Shown here piece after piece: positions 55,186 through 64,000 of a stretch of 64,000 bases of DNA (positions are counted from its first letter, which is position 1; each line of letters opens with the position of its first letter). Origin of the DNA: an uncultured Kocuria sp. Lineage in GTDB: Bacteria > Actinomycetota > Actinomycetes > Actinomycetales > Micrococcaceae. The stretch is taken from NCBI RefSeq assembly GCF_947500125.1, contig NZ_CANMRA010000026.1, positions 1 through 64,000 of the forward strand. Reading direction: 5' to 3'. Position numbers and translations under genes: made by a program. The notes under the pieces are model-generated. The model worked only from the letters and a program-made list of their open reading frames with translations, did no database searches and was not told where the DNA came from.

Positions 55186-56436
55186 ATGACGCGCGTCCAC
55201 AGGCCGATGACGGCGGCGGCGCTGGCGGCAGTGCTGCTGATGGGGGCCGGTGCCCCGGCCGTGGCGGGGCCCGACCATGACCACGGGCACAGGCACGGGG
55301 AGCAGCGGGGCAAGGGCACCCGGGAGGCGGTGCGGTTCATGACCTACAACGCCTCACTGAACCGAGGGACCGAAGGGCAGTTGCGTGAGGATCTGGCCAC
55401 CGCGGACGACGCCCAGGCCCAAGCGGTGGCCGAGGTGATCCAGCGGACCGATCCCGAGATCCTGCTCATCAACGAGTTCGACCATGACCCCGAGGGCCGT
55501 TCCGCCGAGCTGTTCCACGACAACTACCTTGCGGTCTCGCAGAACGGGCAGAACCCGGTGGACTATCCCTACGTCTACTCGGCCCCGGTGAACACCGGCG
55601 TGCCCTCGGGGCTGGATCTGAACCAGGACGGGACCGTGGGCGGGCCTGACGACGCGTGGGGGTTCGGGGCCTTCCCGGGCCAGTACGGGATGGTCGTCTA
55701 CTCCAAGCACCCCATCGACACGCCCAACATCCGCACGTTCCAGGGCTTCCGGTGGGCGGACATGCCCGACAACCTCCTCCCCGCCGACTACTACACCGAC
55801 GAGCAGGCCGGGCAACTGCGGCTGTCCAGCAAGTCCCACTGGGACGTGCCGGTGCGGATCGGCAAGAAGACCGTGCACGTGCTCGCCTCCCACCCCACCC
55901 CACCGTCCTTCGACGGCGACGAGAACCGCAACGGGCGGCGCAACCACGACGAGATCCGGTTCTGGGCCGACTACGTGTCCGACCGGGCCGCGTCGTCGTA
56001 CATCTACGACGACGAGGGCCGACGTGGTGGGCTGGAACCCGGCTCCCGTTTCGTGGTCATGGGGGATCAGAACTCCGACCCGCACGACGGCGACTCCTGG
56101 CCCGGAGCCATCCAGCAACTGCTGGAACACCCCCGGGTGCAGGACCCCCTGCCGACCTCCGCGGGTGGGCCCGAGGCGGCTGCTCGGCAGGGCGGAGTCA
56201 ACCTGAGTCACCTTTCGGATCCCGCTTATGACACCGCGGACTTCAACGACGACCCGGCCCCGGGCAATCTGCGGGCCGACTACGTGCTTCCGTCGAAGAA
56301 CCTGCGGGTCCTCGAGGCCGGTGTCTGGTGGCCGGCACCCGGGGAGCCCGGGTCCGAGCTGACCGGGGAGTACCCCTTCCCCACCTCCGACCACCGCCCC
56401 GTCTACATCGACATCGCCGTCGCAGGACACCGATGA
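55186..56436 (+). CDS. Secreted endonuclease/exonuclease/phosphatase-family protein
   Basis: A 416-residue protein. The Sec signal (1-27) is cleaved near AVA-GP, then a His-rich stretch (DHDHGHRHGEQR). EEP-fold motifs: FMTYNASL (Asn), ILLINEFDHD (metal Glu), HVLASHPTPPSFDG, FVVMGDQNSDP (GDxN), and FPTSDHRPVYIDI (SDH). All catalytic residues are intact. It probably hydrolyses extracellular phosphodiesters. GCGAGGAGG precedes ATG 55186. Lying between phosphate-uptake and phosphodiesterase remnants, it suggests phosphate scavenging. Confidence 0.88.
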   Translation: MTRVHRPMTAAALAAVLLMGAGAPAVAGPDHDHGHRHGEQRGKGTREAVRFMTYNASLNRGTEGQLREDLATADDAQAQAVAEVIQRTDPEILLINEFDHDPEGRSAELFHDNYLAVSQNGQNPVDYPYVYSAPVNTGVPSGLDLNQDGTVGGPDDAWGFGAFPGQYGMVVYSKHPIDTPNIRTFQGFRWADMPDNLLPADYYTDEQAGQLRLSSKSHWDVPVRIGKKTVHVLASHPTPPSFDGDENRNGRRNHDEIRFWADYVSDRAASSYIYDDEGRRGGLEPGSRFVVMGDQNSDPHDGDSWPGAIQQLLEHPRVQDPLPTSAGGPEAAARQGGVNLSHLSDPAYDTADFNDDPAPGNLRADYVLPSKNLRVLEAGVWWPAPGEPGSELTGEYPFPTSDHRPVYIDIAVAGHR

Positions 56437-56446
56437 CCCGGCACCA

Positions 56447-56498
56447 GGGGCGGTAGGGCGCCGCACTGTGCCACGACATCCCGGCCCTCTACCGCCCT
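56447..56498 (+). terminator. Hairpin terminator after the EEP-family gene
   Basis: GGGCGGTAGGGC is complementary, with one bulge, to GCCCTCTACCGCCC about 25 bases later, just past the stop codon. Confidence 0.55.
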
Positions 56499-56657
56499 GC
56501 CGTACCTCACGCGGTCATGGGGCGGGTCGGTCGTTGCAGCGCAGGACGTGACACCGGGGACAACGGGCGGGGACCGGGTGGTGTTCGATGGAGCACCTGC
56601 GGTTCACCTCGGGATGCTCCACTGGGGTGTCGATCTGTCGTCCCCCGGAGGATCCCC

Positions 56658-56812
56658 ATGAGCCCCCGCATGTCTGCACCCACCCTGTTCCGGACGTCTT
56701 TGGGCGCGGCCTTCACCGCCGCGCTGCTGGCCGCCCCGCTGACGGTCCCGGTCCACGCCGCCCCGGAGGGGGCGCGTGTGGTGATCAACGAGGCGTACAC
56801 CAACGGCGGGCC
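56658..56812 (+). pseudogene. 5' fragment of an ExeM/NucH-type secreted nuclease gene, cut by an IS
   Basis: GGAGGA precedes ATG 56658. The frame encodes a Sec signal (LGAAFTAALLAAPLTVPVHA) and the first strand of a lamin-tail domain (ARVVINEAYTNGG), then runs into the insertion sequence and stops at once. The missing remainder resumes in the same frame at 58143. The promoter and signal peptide are thus separated from the enzyme. Confidence 0.85.
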
Positions 56813-56846
56813 TTGACCCCGAATCGTGGACACGGTGTCGTTTCGG

Positions 56847-57755
56847 TTATGCCGCTTCCGTGAGCGTAGCGGAGGCGGCGGTTTCGTAGGCGTTCGGGGC
56901 GATGTTCCCGATCGCGGAGTGGCGTCGGCGGGTGTTGTAGCGGTTCGCCCATCGGAACACGGCCCGGTAGGCGGTGGGCGCGTCGGGGAACGCGGCGCGG
57001 CCTTCGAGCAGCTCACGCTTGAGGGCCGCGTTGAGGCTTTCGGCGAGGGCGTTGTCGGCCGATGAGCCGACCGCTCCCATCGACTGCCTCACCCCGAGCT
57101 GCTCGCACAGCGCTGCGTAGGACTTCGATGTGTAGACCGAGCCGTGGTCGGAGTGGAACACCGCCCCGGCCAGCGTCCCACGCTCGCACCAGGCGACCTT
57201 CAGCGCGTCCTCGACGAGCTCGGTGCGCATGTGCCCGGCCATGGCCCATCCGGCGAGCTTCCGGGAGCCCAGGTCGATGCAGGAGGCGAAGTAGAGGTTC
57301 GTGCCGTCCTCGAGGGGCAGGTAGGTGATGTCACCGACGTAACGGCAGCACGGCGCGCCGGTGCTGAAGTCGCGGCCGATCAGGTCGGGGAACCGCCTGC
57401 CGGACTGGTCCGGGATCGTGGTCCTCACGCGTTTGCGCAACCGGATCCCGGCCAGAGCGTGCTCGCGCATCACCCGGGCCACGCGCTTGTGGTTGACCCG
57501 GTCACCGGCCGGCACGTCCTCGTTGAGGTCGGCCGTGATCCGGGGCGCGCCGTAGGCGCGGTCCCCGCCCCGGGCCGGGTCCTGCAGCACCCGGATCCGC
57601 GATACCAGCGCCGCGTCGGCCGCCGCCCTGGCCGCCCGTGCCGGCTCGGCGGCCAGCCAGGCGTAGAACGACGACCGGGCGATCTCGATGACCTCGCACA
57701 ACCGCTTCACGCCCCAGGCGTCCTTGTGGTCCTCGACGAACTGGAAGCGGTTCAC
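56847..57755 (-). CDS. IS3-family transposase OrfB (DDE integrase)
   Basis: A 302-residue protein. HTH_21-type N terminus (DAWGVKRLCEVIEIARSSFY), then the rve domain with VGDITYLPL (D1), FHSDHGSVYTSKSY (D2) and SSADNALAESLNAALKREL (E). The three catalytic acids and the downstream RYNTRRRHSAIG are intact, so the enzyme may be active. GTG 57755 overlaps the orfA stop (GTGA), so it could be made by reinitiation; a -1 frameshift as in many IS3 elements is the alternative. Confidence 0.92.
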   Translation of the reverse strand: MNRFQFVEDHKDAWGVKRLCEVIEIARSSFYAWLAAEPARAARAAADAALVSRIRVLQDPARGGDRAYGAPRITADLNEDVPAGDRVNHKRVARVMREHALAGIRLRKRVRTTIPDQSGRRFPDLIGRDFSTGAPCCRYVGDITYLPLEDGTNLYFASCIDLGSRKLAGWAMAGHMRTELVEDALKVAWCERGTLAGAVFHSDHGSVYTSKSYAALCEQLGVRQSMGAVGSSADNALAESLNAALKRELLEGRAAFPDAPTAYRAVFRWANRYNTRRRHSAIGNIAPNAYETAASATLTEAA

Positions 57756-58081
57756 CAGTTCGTCTCCCCGGCGAAATACTTCGCCGCCTGGCGGAGGATG
57801 TCCCGCTCCTGGGCCAGCTTGGCCTGCTCGGCCCGCAACGCCGCGTTCTCGGCCTCCAACCGGGCGATCCTCGCCCCCGGCGACTCCGGCCGGCCCTGCG
57901 TCGGAGCGGCCGTGGCCGCGCCCGCCGTCGTCCCGGAGCCGAACTTGTCGACCCATTCCTTCAACGCGCCCCGGGACACGCCCAGATCCGCTGCGATCCC
58001 TTTGAGCGTCGCGCCCGGGGTGGACTCGTACAAGTCCACCGCCCGGCGACGGAACTCGTCGGTGTAGTTCTTCCTGGCCAT
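57752..58081 (-). CDS. IS3-family transposase OrfA
   Basis: A 109-residue protein. HTH_Tnp_1 domain: YTDEFRRRAVDLYESTPGA, LKGIAADLGVSRGALKEWVD. It is followed by a leucine-zipper-like helix (ARIARLEAENAALRAEQAKL, AQERDILRQAAKYF) used for OrfA/OrfAB dimerisation. It starts 41 bp inside the right inverted repeat. Confidence 0.92.
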   Translation of the reverse strand: MARKNYTDEFRRRAVDLYESTPGATLKGIAADLGVSRGALKEWVDKFGSGTTAGAATAAPTQGRPESPGARIARLEAENAALRAEQAKLAQERDILRQAAKYFAGETNW

Positions 58082-58142
58082 CCTTGGATTCTCGCTTCTC
58101 CCAGCATCGTGCTGGATTCCGCGTGTCCAAGATCAGGGGTCA

Positions 58143-60656
58143 AGCGCCGGCGGCTCCACCAACGCTGTGTACCAGCACAAGTTCGTGGAGTTCTACAACC
58201 CCACCTCCGAGCCCGTGGACCTCACCGGGTGGACACTGCAGTACCGCTCCGCCTCCGGCACCGAGAACACCAACAGCTCTGTGGTGCTGTCCGGGGCCAT
58301 CGCCCCAGGGGGTTACTTCCTGGTCCAGGGCGGGTCCAACGCGGGCAACGGTGCGGCTCTGCCCGCCGCCGATCTGGCCACCTCGTTCAACCCCGCCGGC
58401 GTCTCGGGCACCATCGTGCTCTCCGACGGCGCCGAGTCCCTGGCCCCGTCCACGGGCTCGGTGACCGGCGCGGAGAGGATCGTGGACCTGCTCGGTTACG
58501 GCGCGTCCAACACCTACGAGACCGCCCCGGCCACGGGCCCGGCGGCGAACTCCGACCCGAAGTCGATGACCCGCACCGACGGGGTGGACGCCGACGACAA
58601 CTCGGCCGACTTCACGGCCACCACCACGGTGACCCCGCAGAATTCCGGCGGCACCGGGAGCGGACCCGCCCCCGAGCCCAGCCCGGCCCCCAAGGCCCCG
58701 CCGGTGGAGCTGGCGATCCGGGACATCCAGGGCACCGGGGACGTCTCCCCGGTGGCGGGGCAGGCGGTGACCACTCGCGGTGTCGTCACCGCGGTGTACG
58801 CCACCGGCGGGCTCAACGGCTACTACCTGCAGACCCCCGGCACCGGCGGGGACCTCGACCCGGCCACCCACGACGCCTCCGAGGCGATCTTCGTGTACTC
58901 CCCCGACACCGCGGGCACAGTGCTCCCCGGGGATCACGTGGAACTCGCCGGCACCGTCGCGGAGTACTACGGCCAGACCCAGCTCAGCGTCCGTTCCGAG
59001 GGCCTGCGGGTCCTCGACGAAGCCGTCGAGGCGGTCAAGCCCGCCGTCGTGGGGTGGCCCACTGAGGAGGCGGAGCGTGAGGACCTCGAGGGCATGCTCC
59101 TGGACCCGGCCGGCGAGTTCGTGATCACCGACAACTACGACCTCAACCGCTACGGGGAGATCGGGCTGGCCGCAAGCACCACCCCGCTGGTGCAGCCCAC
59201 CGCCGTGGGCGCACCCGGCTCGCCGGAGGCCGCCGCACAGGCCGCCGACAACGCCGCCCGCGGCGTGCTGCTCGACGACGGGGCGACCACCAGCTACGGG
59301 AACTTCGCCAACTCCTCCGTCCCGTTGCCCTACCTCACCGCCGGAACCCCGATGCGGATCGGTGCGCCCGTGGACTTCGTGGCGCCGGTGGTGCTCGGCT
59401 ACTCGTTCGACCGGTGGCGCCTCCAGCCCACGACCCACGTGACCGGGGAGAACGCCGAGGACGCCCCCGTGATCGCCGAGAACACCCGCACCGCCGCCCC
59501 TGAGGACGTCGGCGGGGACGTGCAGCTGGCCACGTTCAACGTGCTGAACTACTTCACCACCACGGGCGACGAGCTGAACGGCTGCACGTACTACACGGAC
59601 CGCGCCGGGGACCCGATCTCAGTGCGCGGGGGCTGCGACGCCCGCGGGGCGGCCGAGCAGGAGGACCTTCAGCGTCAGCAGGCCAAGATCGTCGCCGCGA
59701 TCAACGCCCTGGACGCCGAGGTCGTCTCCCTGGAGGAGATCGAGAACTCCGCGAAGTTCGGCAAGGACCGGGACCAGGCCCTGTCCGCCCTGGTCGACGC
59801 CCTCAACGCCGCCGGCACCGAGGTCTGGGCCTACGTGCCCTCCCCGGCCGAGCGGCCCGCCGTCGAGGACGAGGACGTCATCCGCACCGCATTCATCTAC
59901 AAGCCGGCCGCGCTCGGGACCGTGGGCGAATCCGTGATCCTGCAGGACGAGGAAAACTTCGACAACGCCCGCGAGCCGCTGGCCCAGACCTTCCGCCCCG
60001 TCGGCGGCGCCGCGGCAGAGGACTTCACGGTGATCGTGAACCACTTCAAGTCCAAGGGCTCCGCGCCCAGCACCGGGCCCAACGCGGACTCCGGGGACGG
60101 GGCCGGGGCGTGGAACGCCGACCGCACGGCTCAGGCCCAGGCCCTGGTGGCCTTCGCCGAGGAGCTCGAGACCGCCCAGGGCACCGACCGGGTGTTCCTC
60201 ACTGGCGACTTCAACTCCTACGACCAGGAGGACCCGATGCGGGTGCTCTACGACGCCGGCTACGTGAACCTGGCCCCCGAGGGGGAATACTCCTACGCCT
60301 TCGGCGGCATGGTCGGCTCCCTCGACCACGTCCTGGCCTCCCCCACAGCGGCCGAATTCGTGAGGGGCTCGGACATCTGGGAGATCAACGCCCACGAGTC
60401 GGTGGGCCTGGAGTACAGCCGGCACAACCACAACGCGGTCGACCTCTACGCGGCTGACCCGTACCGGGCCTCCGACCACAACCCGGAGATCGTCGGCCTG
60501 AGCTTCGAGGCCTCCGAGGACACCGACCCCGGCCGGGCGCGGAAGCCGGACAGGGGCAACTCCGCGGAGCACCCGGGCCGGGGCGAGCCCGGCCCGGGTG
60601 CCTGGGAGAAGGGCAGCGACCGCGCCCACCACGTGCTCGAGCGGATCTTCGGCTGA
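58143..60656 (+). pseudogene. 3' fragment of the IS-interrupted ExeM/NucH-type secreted nuclease gene
   Basis: An open frame of about 837 codons continues the lamin-tail domain (KFVEFYNPTSEPVDLTGWTL), followed by an OB-fold domain (VELAIRDIQGTGDVSPVAGQ, TTRGVVTAVYATGGLNGYYL) and a C-terminal EEP nuclease domain. The EEP motifs are LATFNVLNYFTTTGDE, VVSLEEIENSAKFG (metal Glu), FTVIVNHFKSKGSAP, VFLTGDFNSYDQEDP and RASDHNPEIVGL. All look intact, so the disruption is probably recent. GTG 58167 might initiate a product, but it would lack the signal peptide. Confidence 0.85.
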
Positions 60657-60664
60657 CGTGCCGG

Positions 60665-60695
60665 CCGGCCCGGCGCCACACCAGCACCGGGCCGG
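60665..60695 (+). terminator. Hairpin after the nuclease gene
   Basis: CCGGCCCGG (60665-60673) pairs perfectly with CCGGGCCGG (60687-60695), about 10 bp past the stop. Confidence 0.55.
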
Positions 60696-61306
60696 AATCT
60701 GTCAACGTCGTCGGGTCAGTTGCTGAGCTGAAGCGTTGAGCTGATCGACTGTCTGGAGGGCGGGTTGATCCAGCCGTTGCGAAGCTGACCTCCCCCGGGT
60801 CGGGCGCAGACGAGGTCCCTGAGCTCGCGGCCTGCCATGTCTTCCTCGGTGCATGCGCGCCGAAGCCTCCACCGACGGCTGGACCTTGGCCCGCGGTTGC
60901 CCTGAGCCGGGTCGGTGTCGAGGTGCTTGGCAGCCATGCGCTCGTCCCCGGCCCGTGTGCCGGATTCCACGCCCGTCAACGCCTCGAGGTGTCCCGGGAC
61001 GGCATCGGCGCGATTCGGGGCTTGGGGACGGAACTCCGCGGCGGACCGGGGGGCCAGACGGAAGGATTTGCCGTTGGCATCGAGGAAGTCCTCGAACATC
61101 ACGGCTTCGCGTTGATCATCGTCGGTGCGTGAGGTCTGCTTGCCGGTGTCCTGCTCGCGCCGCAGCACCGCCGACGTCAGTGTTCCGTCCTGGTGTGCGC
61201 GCTGTCCGACGCTTGCCTTGGCGATGACAATAGCCCCGTCGTCAACAGGATTTTTGATCCTGTCAACGACGGGGCTACCGTCTTGGGCCTGACCGGCCGT
61301 TTCCTG
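60696..61306. other. Intergenic region next to tRNA-Leu without a clear gene
   Basis: About 610 bp. A minus-strand frame (60716-61099 from an internal ATG; starts MFEDFLDANGKSFRLAPRSA) is open but has no recognisable domain, and its longer form runs through the tRNA. The region may hold decayed mobile DNA. It ends with a long inverted repeat (61231-61277, listed separately). Confidence 0.4.
61231..61277. repeat. Long inverted repeat beside tRNA-Leu
   Basis: Two 21-base arms (61231-61251 and 61257-61277) are complementary except for two adjacent positions, with a 5-base TTTTG loop. A related partial copy (CTGTCAACGTCGTCGGG) occurs at about 60699-60715. It may be the tRNA terminator or the end of a mobile element. 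Confidence 0.6.
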
Positions 61307-61392
61307 TGCGCGAGGGGGGACTTGAACCCCCACCCTCTAATACGAGGACTAGCACCTCAAGCTAGCGCGTCTGCCTATTCCGCCACCCGCGC
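61307..61392 (-). tRNA. tRNA-Leu(GAG)
   Basis: On the minus strand the gene begins GCGCGGGTGGCGGAATAGG and has the class II long variable arm. The anticodon stem CTAGC/GCTAG encloses the loop TTGAGGT, giving anticodon GAG. The T arm reads GGGGGTTCAAGTCCCCC. The acceptor stem GCGCGGG pairs with CTCGCGC (one G-U), followed by discriminator A. CCA is not encoded. Length 86 nt, normal for tRNA-Leu. Confidence 0.95.
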
Positions 61393-61832
61393 GAGTGGAT
61401 CCAGGTGGAACGTCGTACCGTTTCCGGCCGCTCTCCCTGAACGCAACAGAAAATAAGTTACCACATGCGCGCCCGTGGTTCACATCGGCGCGGCTCCCGG
61501 GGAGCGGCCGGGGCGCCGTCGAAAAAATCGATGAAAACTCGTGGGTAGGTGCGCTCCCGTCTTCCCCCGCGCTTCGGCATGCGGTTGAATGTGTGCTGAG
61601 CATCTCCCGGATTCTCCAGCTGACCTGGGACGATGTTCACTCGAGAGTCGCGTCGGAGCCGCCGGGGTGCCCCCGTCCCCGCCGGCGACGTGAGTTCTCG
61701 GGGTGGCCGGGGACCCCCCTCACCTGTGCCGGCGGCGGCCGCCGCCGCCCCGTGCTCCCACGGGCTCACGGTGGCCGCCGCCTCTCCCGCACGGCCCCGG
61801 CGGTCACGAGGCACAGCCGGGCCGCCCGGGCC
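61393..61832. other. Intergenic region between tRNA-Leu and glgA
   Basis: 440 bp without a convincing gene. It contains the upstream region of the minus-strand tRNA (a TAACTTATTTT stretch near 61450-61462 could be part of its promoter) and a GC-rich part after the glgA stop. No hairpin stands out strongly. Confidence 0.5.
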
Positions 61833-63026
61833 TCACAGCACGGACCGGTAGACCTCCACGGTCCGCTCGGCGATGGACTCCCACGCGAAGTGCTCCTCGG
61901 CGCGGCGCCGGCCGGCGGCCCCCATCTGCCGGGCGCGCTCCGGGTCGGAGACCACGTCGGTCAGCGCGGCCGCGAAGTCGGCCACGAACTTCTCGGGGTC
62001 CAACGGTGTGCCGGTGCCGTCCTGGGTCTGCTCGAGCGCGACCAGCCGGCCGGTCTCGCCGTCGACGACGACCTCGGGAATGCCGCCCGTGGCGGAGGCG
62101 ACCACCGCGGTGCCGCAGGCCATGGCCTCGAGGTTGACGATGCCGAGCGGCTCGTAGACAGAGGGGCAGGCGAACGCCGTGGCGCCGGAGAGGATCTGGA
62201 CGATCTCGCGGCGCGGCAGCATCTTCTCGATGAGCACCACCCCGGACCGGGTGGCCCTGAGGTCGTCGATGAGCGCGTTGACCTCGGCGCCGAGCTCCGG
62301 GGTGTCGGCGGCGCCGGCGCACAGCACGAGCTGCACGTCCTCGGGCAGCCGGGCCGCGGCGCGCAGGAGGAACGGCACGCCCTTCTGCCGGGTGACGCGG
62401 CCCACGAACGCCACGGAGGGCTTGGCGGGGTCGATGCCGTAGGACTCGAGCACGTCGGTCCCCTCGTCGGGCACCCACTGGCTGACGTCGATTCCGTTGT
62501 GCACGGTCCGGACCCGATCGGGGTCGACGTCCGGATAGGACCGGAGGATGTCCTGGCGCATCCCGTCGGAGACGGCGATGATCGCCGCGGCCGCTTCGTA
62601 GGCCGTCTTCTCCACGAAGGAGGACACCGCGTACCCGCCACCGAGCTGCTCGGCCTTCCACGGTCGGAGGGGCTCGAGGGAGTGCGCGGAGAGCACGTGC
62701 GGGATGCCGTGCATCAGCGACGCGAGGTGCCCGGCCATGTTGGCGTACCAGGTGTGGGAGTGCACCAGGTCCGCGCCGGCGATGTCGCCGACCATGGCGA
62801 GGTCCACGCCCAGCGTCTGGATCGCGGCGTTGGCGTTGGCCAGTTCCGCGGGCACGGGGTAGGCCTGCACCTCGACGCCGTTGACCCGTGGTTCGCGCGG
62901 AGCGCCGAAGCACCGCACTCTCAGGTCGACGAGCGGGGCCAGGACCCGCGAGAGCTCGGACACGTGGACTCCGGCGCCGCCGTAGATCTCGGGCGGGAAC
63001 TCCTTGGACAAGATATCTACTCGCAC
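61833..63026 (-). CDS. glgA: Glycogen synthase, actinobacterial GT4 type
   Basis: A 397-residue GT-B glycosyltransferase. [20 protein letters not shown] at the N terminus, [43 protein letters not shown], and [20 protein letters not shown] (EX7E motif). This short GT4 form makes alpha-1,4-glucan or, as GlgM in mycobacteria, maltose-1-phosphate from ADP-glucose. GTG 63026 is chosen because a TACGCT box (63034-63039) lies 7 nt upstream, with no Shine-Dalgarno. It is divergent from glgC, which makes its substrate. Confidence 0.9.
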   Translation of the reverse strand: MRVDILSKEFPPEIYGGAGVHVSELSRVLAPLVDLRVRCFGAPREPRVNGVEVQAYPVPAELANANAAIQTLGVDLAMVGDIAGADLVHSHTWYANMAGHLASLMHGIPHVLSAHSLEPLRPWKAEQLGGGYAVSSFVEKTAYEAAAAIIAVSDGMRQDILRSYPDVDPDRVRTVHNGIDVSQWVPDEGTDVLESYGIDPAKPSVAFVGRVTRQKGVPFLLRAAARLPEDVQLVLCAGAADTPELGAEVNALIDDLRATRSGVVLIEKMLPRREIVQILSGATAFACPSVYEPLGIVNLEAMACGTAVVASATGGIPEVVVDGETGRLVALEQTQDGTGTPLDPEKFVADFAAALTDVVSDPERARQMGAAGRRRAEEHFAWESIAERTVEVYRSVL

Positions 63027-63033
63027 GGTTCCG

Positions 63034-63039
63034 AGCGTA
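63034..63039 (-). promoter_or_regulatory. Leaderless -10 box for glgA
   Basis: TACGCT on the minus strand, 7 nt before the GTG start. It supports GTG 63026 over the longer open frame that reaches 63107. Confidence 0.45.
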
Positions 63040-63238
63040 CTGCAGGATCGCCCCGCCGCCACGGGAATCCTGCCGCCGCGAGCCGTGTGGGCTGCTCCGG
63101 GTGACACATCAGGACTCCTGTGCGGACGGTCACTCCCCTTCGCGGCTGTTAAGACACAATGAAGGCGCCTGTCGAGTGGTTCCGCACCGCGAGGCGGAGT
63201 TGTTGCGCCCGATTGCCGAAGAAGTCAGAGAGGTTCCC

Positions 63239-64000
63239 ATGCCCCACCGTAAGAAGGTACTCGCGATCGTCCTGGCCGGAGGCGAGGGCAAGCGCCTGAT
63301 GCCGCTCACCGAGGACCGCGCCAAGCCCGCGGTGCCCTTCGCGGGCGGCTACCGGCTGATCGACTTCGCACTGTCCAACATCGTGAACTCGGGTTATCTC
63401 CAGGTCGTGGTGCTCACCCAGTACAAGTCGCACTCCCTGGACCAGCACGTCTCCCAGACCTGGCGGCTGTCCACCCAGCTGGGCAACTACGTGGCCACCG
63501 TCCCGGCGCAGCAGCGGCGGGGCAAGGAGTGGTTCCTGGGCTCCGCCAACGCCATCTTCCAGTCGATGAACCTCATCGACGACGCGAAGCCGGACATCGT
63601 CGTGGTGGTCGGCGCCGACCACGTGTACCGGATGGACTTCTCGGCGATGGTGGACTTCCACATCGAGTCGGGGGCCCGCGCCACCGTGGCGGGCGTGCGC
63701 CAGCCGATGGAGATGGTCACGTCCTTCGGCGTGATCGAGACGGATCCCGACGACGTCACGAAGATCTCCCGCTTCGTCGAGAAGCCCCAGAGCACCGCTC
63801 CCCTCCCGGACGACCCCAACGCGTTCTTCGCGTCGATGGGCAACTACGTCTTCGACACCGACGCGCTCATCGAGGCGCTGCGGGCCGACGAGACGAAGGA
63901 GGGCACGAGCCACGACATGGGCGGGGACATCATGCCGTGGTTCGCGGACCGCGGCGAGGCGGCCGTCTACGACTTCACGAACAACGACGTCCCGGGCTCC
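63239..64000 (+). CDS. glgC: Glucose-1-phosphate adenylyltransferase (3' end outside the window)
   Basis: 254 codons of a protein usually near 410 residues. The N-terminal signature [20 protein letters not shown] is followed by [50 protein letters not shown] and [11 protein letters not shown]. It makes ADP-glucose for glycogen or trehalose synthesis. ATG 63239 follows GAGAGG. CACAAT (63155-63160) is a weak -10 candidate in the 212-bp divergent region shared with glgA. Confidence 0.95.
   Translation, partial: MPHRKKVLAIVLAGGEGKRLMPLTEDRAKPAVPFAGGYRLIDFALSNIVNSGYLQVVVLTQYKSHSLDQHVSQTWRLSTQLGNYVATVPAQQRRGKEWFLGSANAIFQSMNLIDDAKPDIVVVVGADHVYRMDFSAMVDFHIESGARATVAGVRQPMEMVTSFGVIETDPDDVTKISRFVEKPQSTAPLPDDPNAFFASMGNYVFDTDALIEALRADETKEGTSHDMGGDIMPWFADRGEAAVYDFTNNDVPGS

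Larger units (their letters stand above)
56813..58143. mobile_element. IS3-family insertion sequence
   Basis: About 1.33 kb bounded by inverted repeats of the form TTGACCCC-n6-TGGACACG (left 56813-56834; right 58122-58143; 19 of 22 positions match). It carries orfA and orfB on the minus strand. The ends have the TG...CA form common in IS3 elements. No perfect target-site duplication is visible (left flank GCC, right flank GCG). Removing 56814-58142 restores the frame of the interrupted nuclease gene. Confidence 0.85.

Noticed and set aside
56813-58143. Possible 3-bp target duplication GCC/GCG around the IS
   Set aside because: The two copies differ by one base, and a 3-bp duplication at these ends would not restore the reading frame, so it is not accepted as a true duplication.
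60716-61333. 205-codon minus-strand frame next to tRNA-Leu
   Set aside because: It begins inside the tRNA gene and shows no domain. A shorter form cannot be excluded but is not supported.
61833-63107. Longer glgA start at 63107
   Set aside because: Family alignment begins at the [11 protein letters not shown] strand. GTG 63026 has a -10 box 7 nt upstream, and the extra residues look like untranslated leader.

Overview
The window reads as chromosomal DNA of a very GC-rich actinobacterium, most likely a Micrococcaceae member of the Kocuria/Micrococcus/Arthrobacter type. The evidence is the pup-proteasome locus with a fused PafBC, mycothiol synthesis (mshC), RbpA, a Corynebacterium-type glgA/glgC pair, and many genes with TAnnnT -10 boxes only 6-8 nt before the start codon (leaderless transcripts). 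The genus is an inference; no rRNA is present.

Layout. 0.5-5.7 kb: a secreted alanine-racemase-like lipoprotein, an NfeD/SPFH membrane pair, rbpA behind an ECF-type promoter, and a dolichol-phosphate-mannose synthase. 5.9-22.2 kb: a block on the minus strand running trmI-arc-dop-pup-pafA-FKBP-FKBP-pafBC-orf-tatA-tatC-helY-amidohydrolase. It carries the whole pupylation machinery but no prcB/prcA between pup and pafA, and ARC lacks the C-terminal gate-opening tail, so pupylation here is probably uncoupled from a 20S proteasome. 22.3-31.4 kb: ordinary housekeeping genes (site-2 protease, HAD phosphatase, PAC2 protein, mshC, uppP, DUF5703, acyl-CoA dehydrogenase, M20 peptidase). 31.8-46 kb: smaller units, including a CAP/LGFP secreted protein, an aldo-keto reductase/DJ-1 pair behind a perfect SigR-type promoter, a TetR/MFS efflux pair with a clear operator, a free-standing 34-codon peptide gene, thymidine kinase, and several small regulators and enzymes.

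46-61 kb is accessory and decaying. It starts with a usp-terC operon that appears to be controlled by a yybP-ykoY (Mn2+) riboswitch with a Shine-Dalgarno-sequestering hairpin. It then holds a membrane protein broken by an amber codon and a frameshift, a flavodoxin stub, two tandem secreted seven-bladed FG-GAP proteins, a lipoprotein, a kinase, pstS and phosphodiesterase remnants, an intact secreted EEP phosphatase, and a large secreted ExeM/NucH-type nuclease gene cut in its lamin-tail domain by an IS3-family element. Several of these would scavenge phosphate from extracellular nucleic acid or phosphodiesters, so this looks like an eroded phosphate-acquisition cluster. 61.3-64 kb: tRNA-Leu(GAG), then divergent glgA and glgC; glgC runs off the end of the window.
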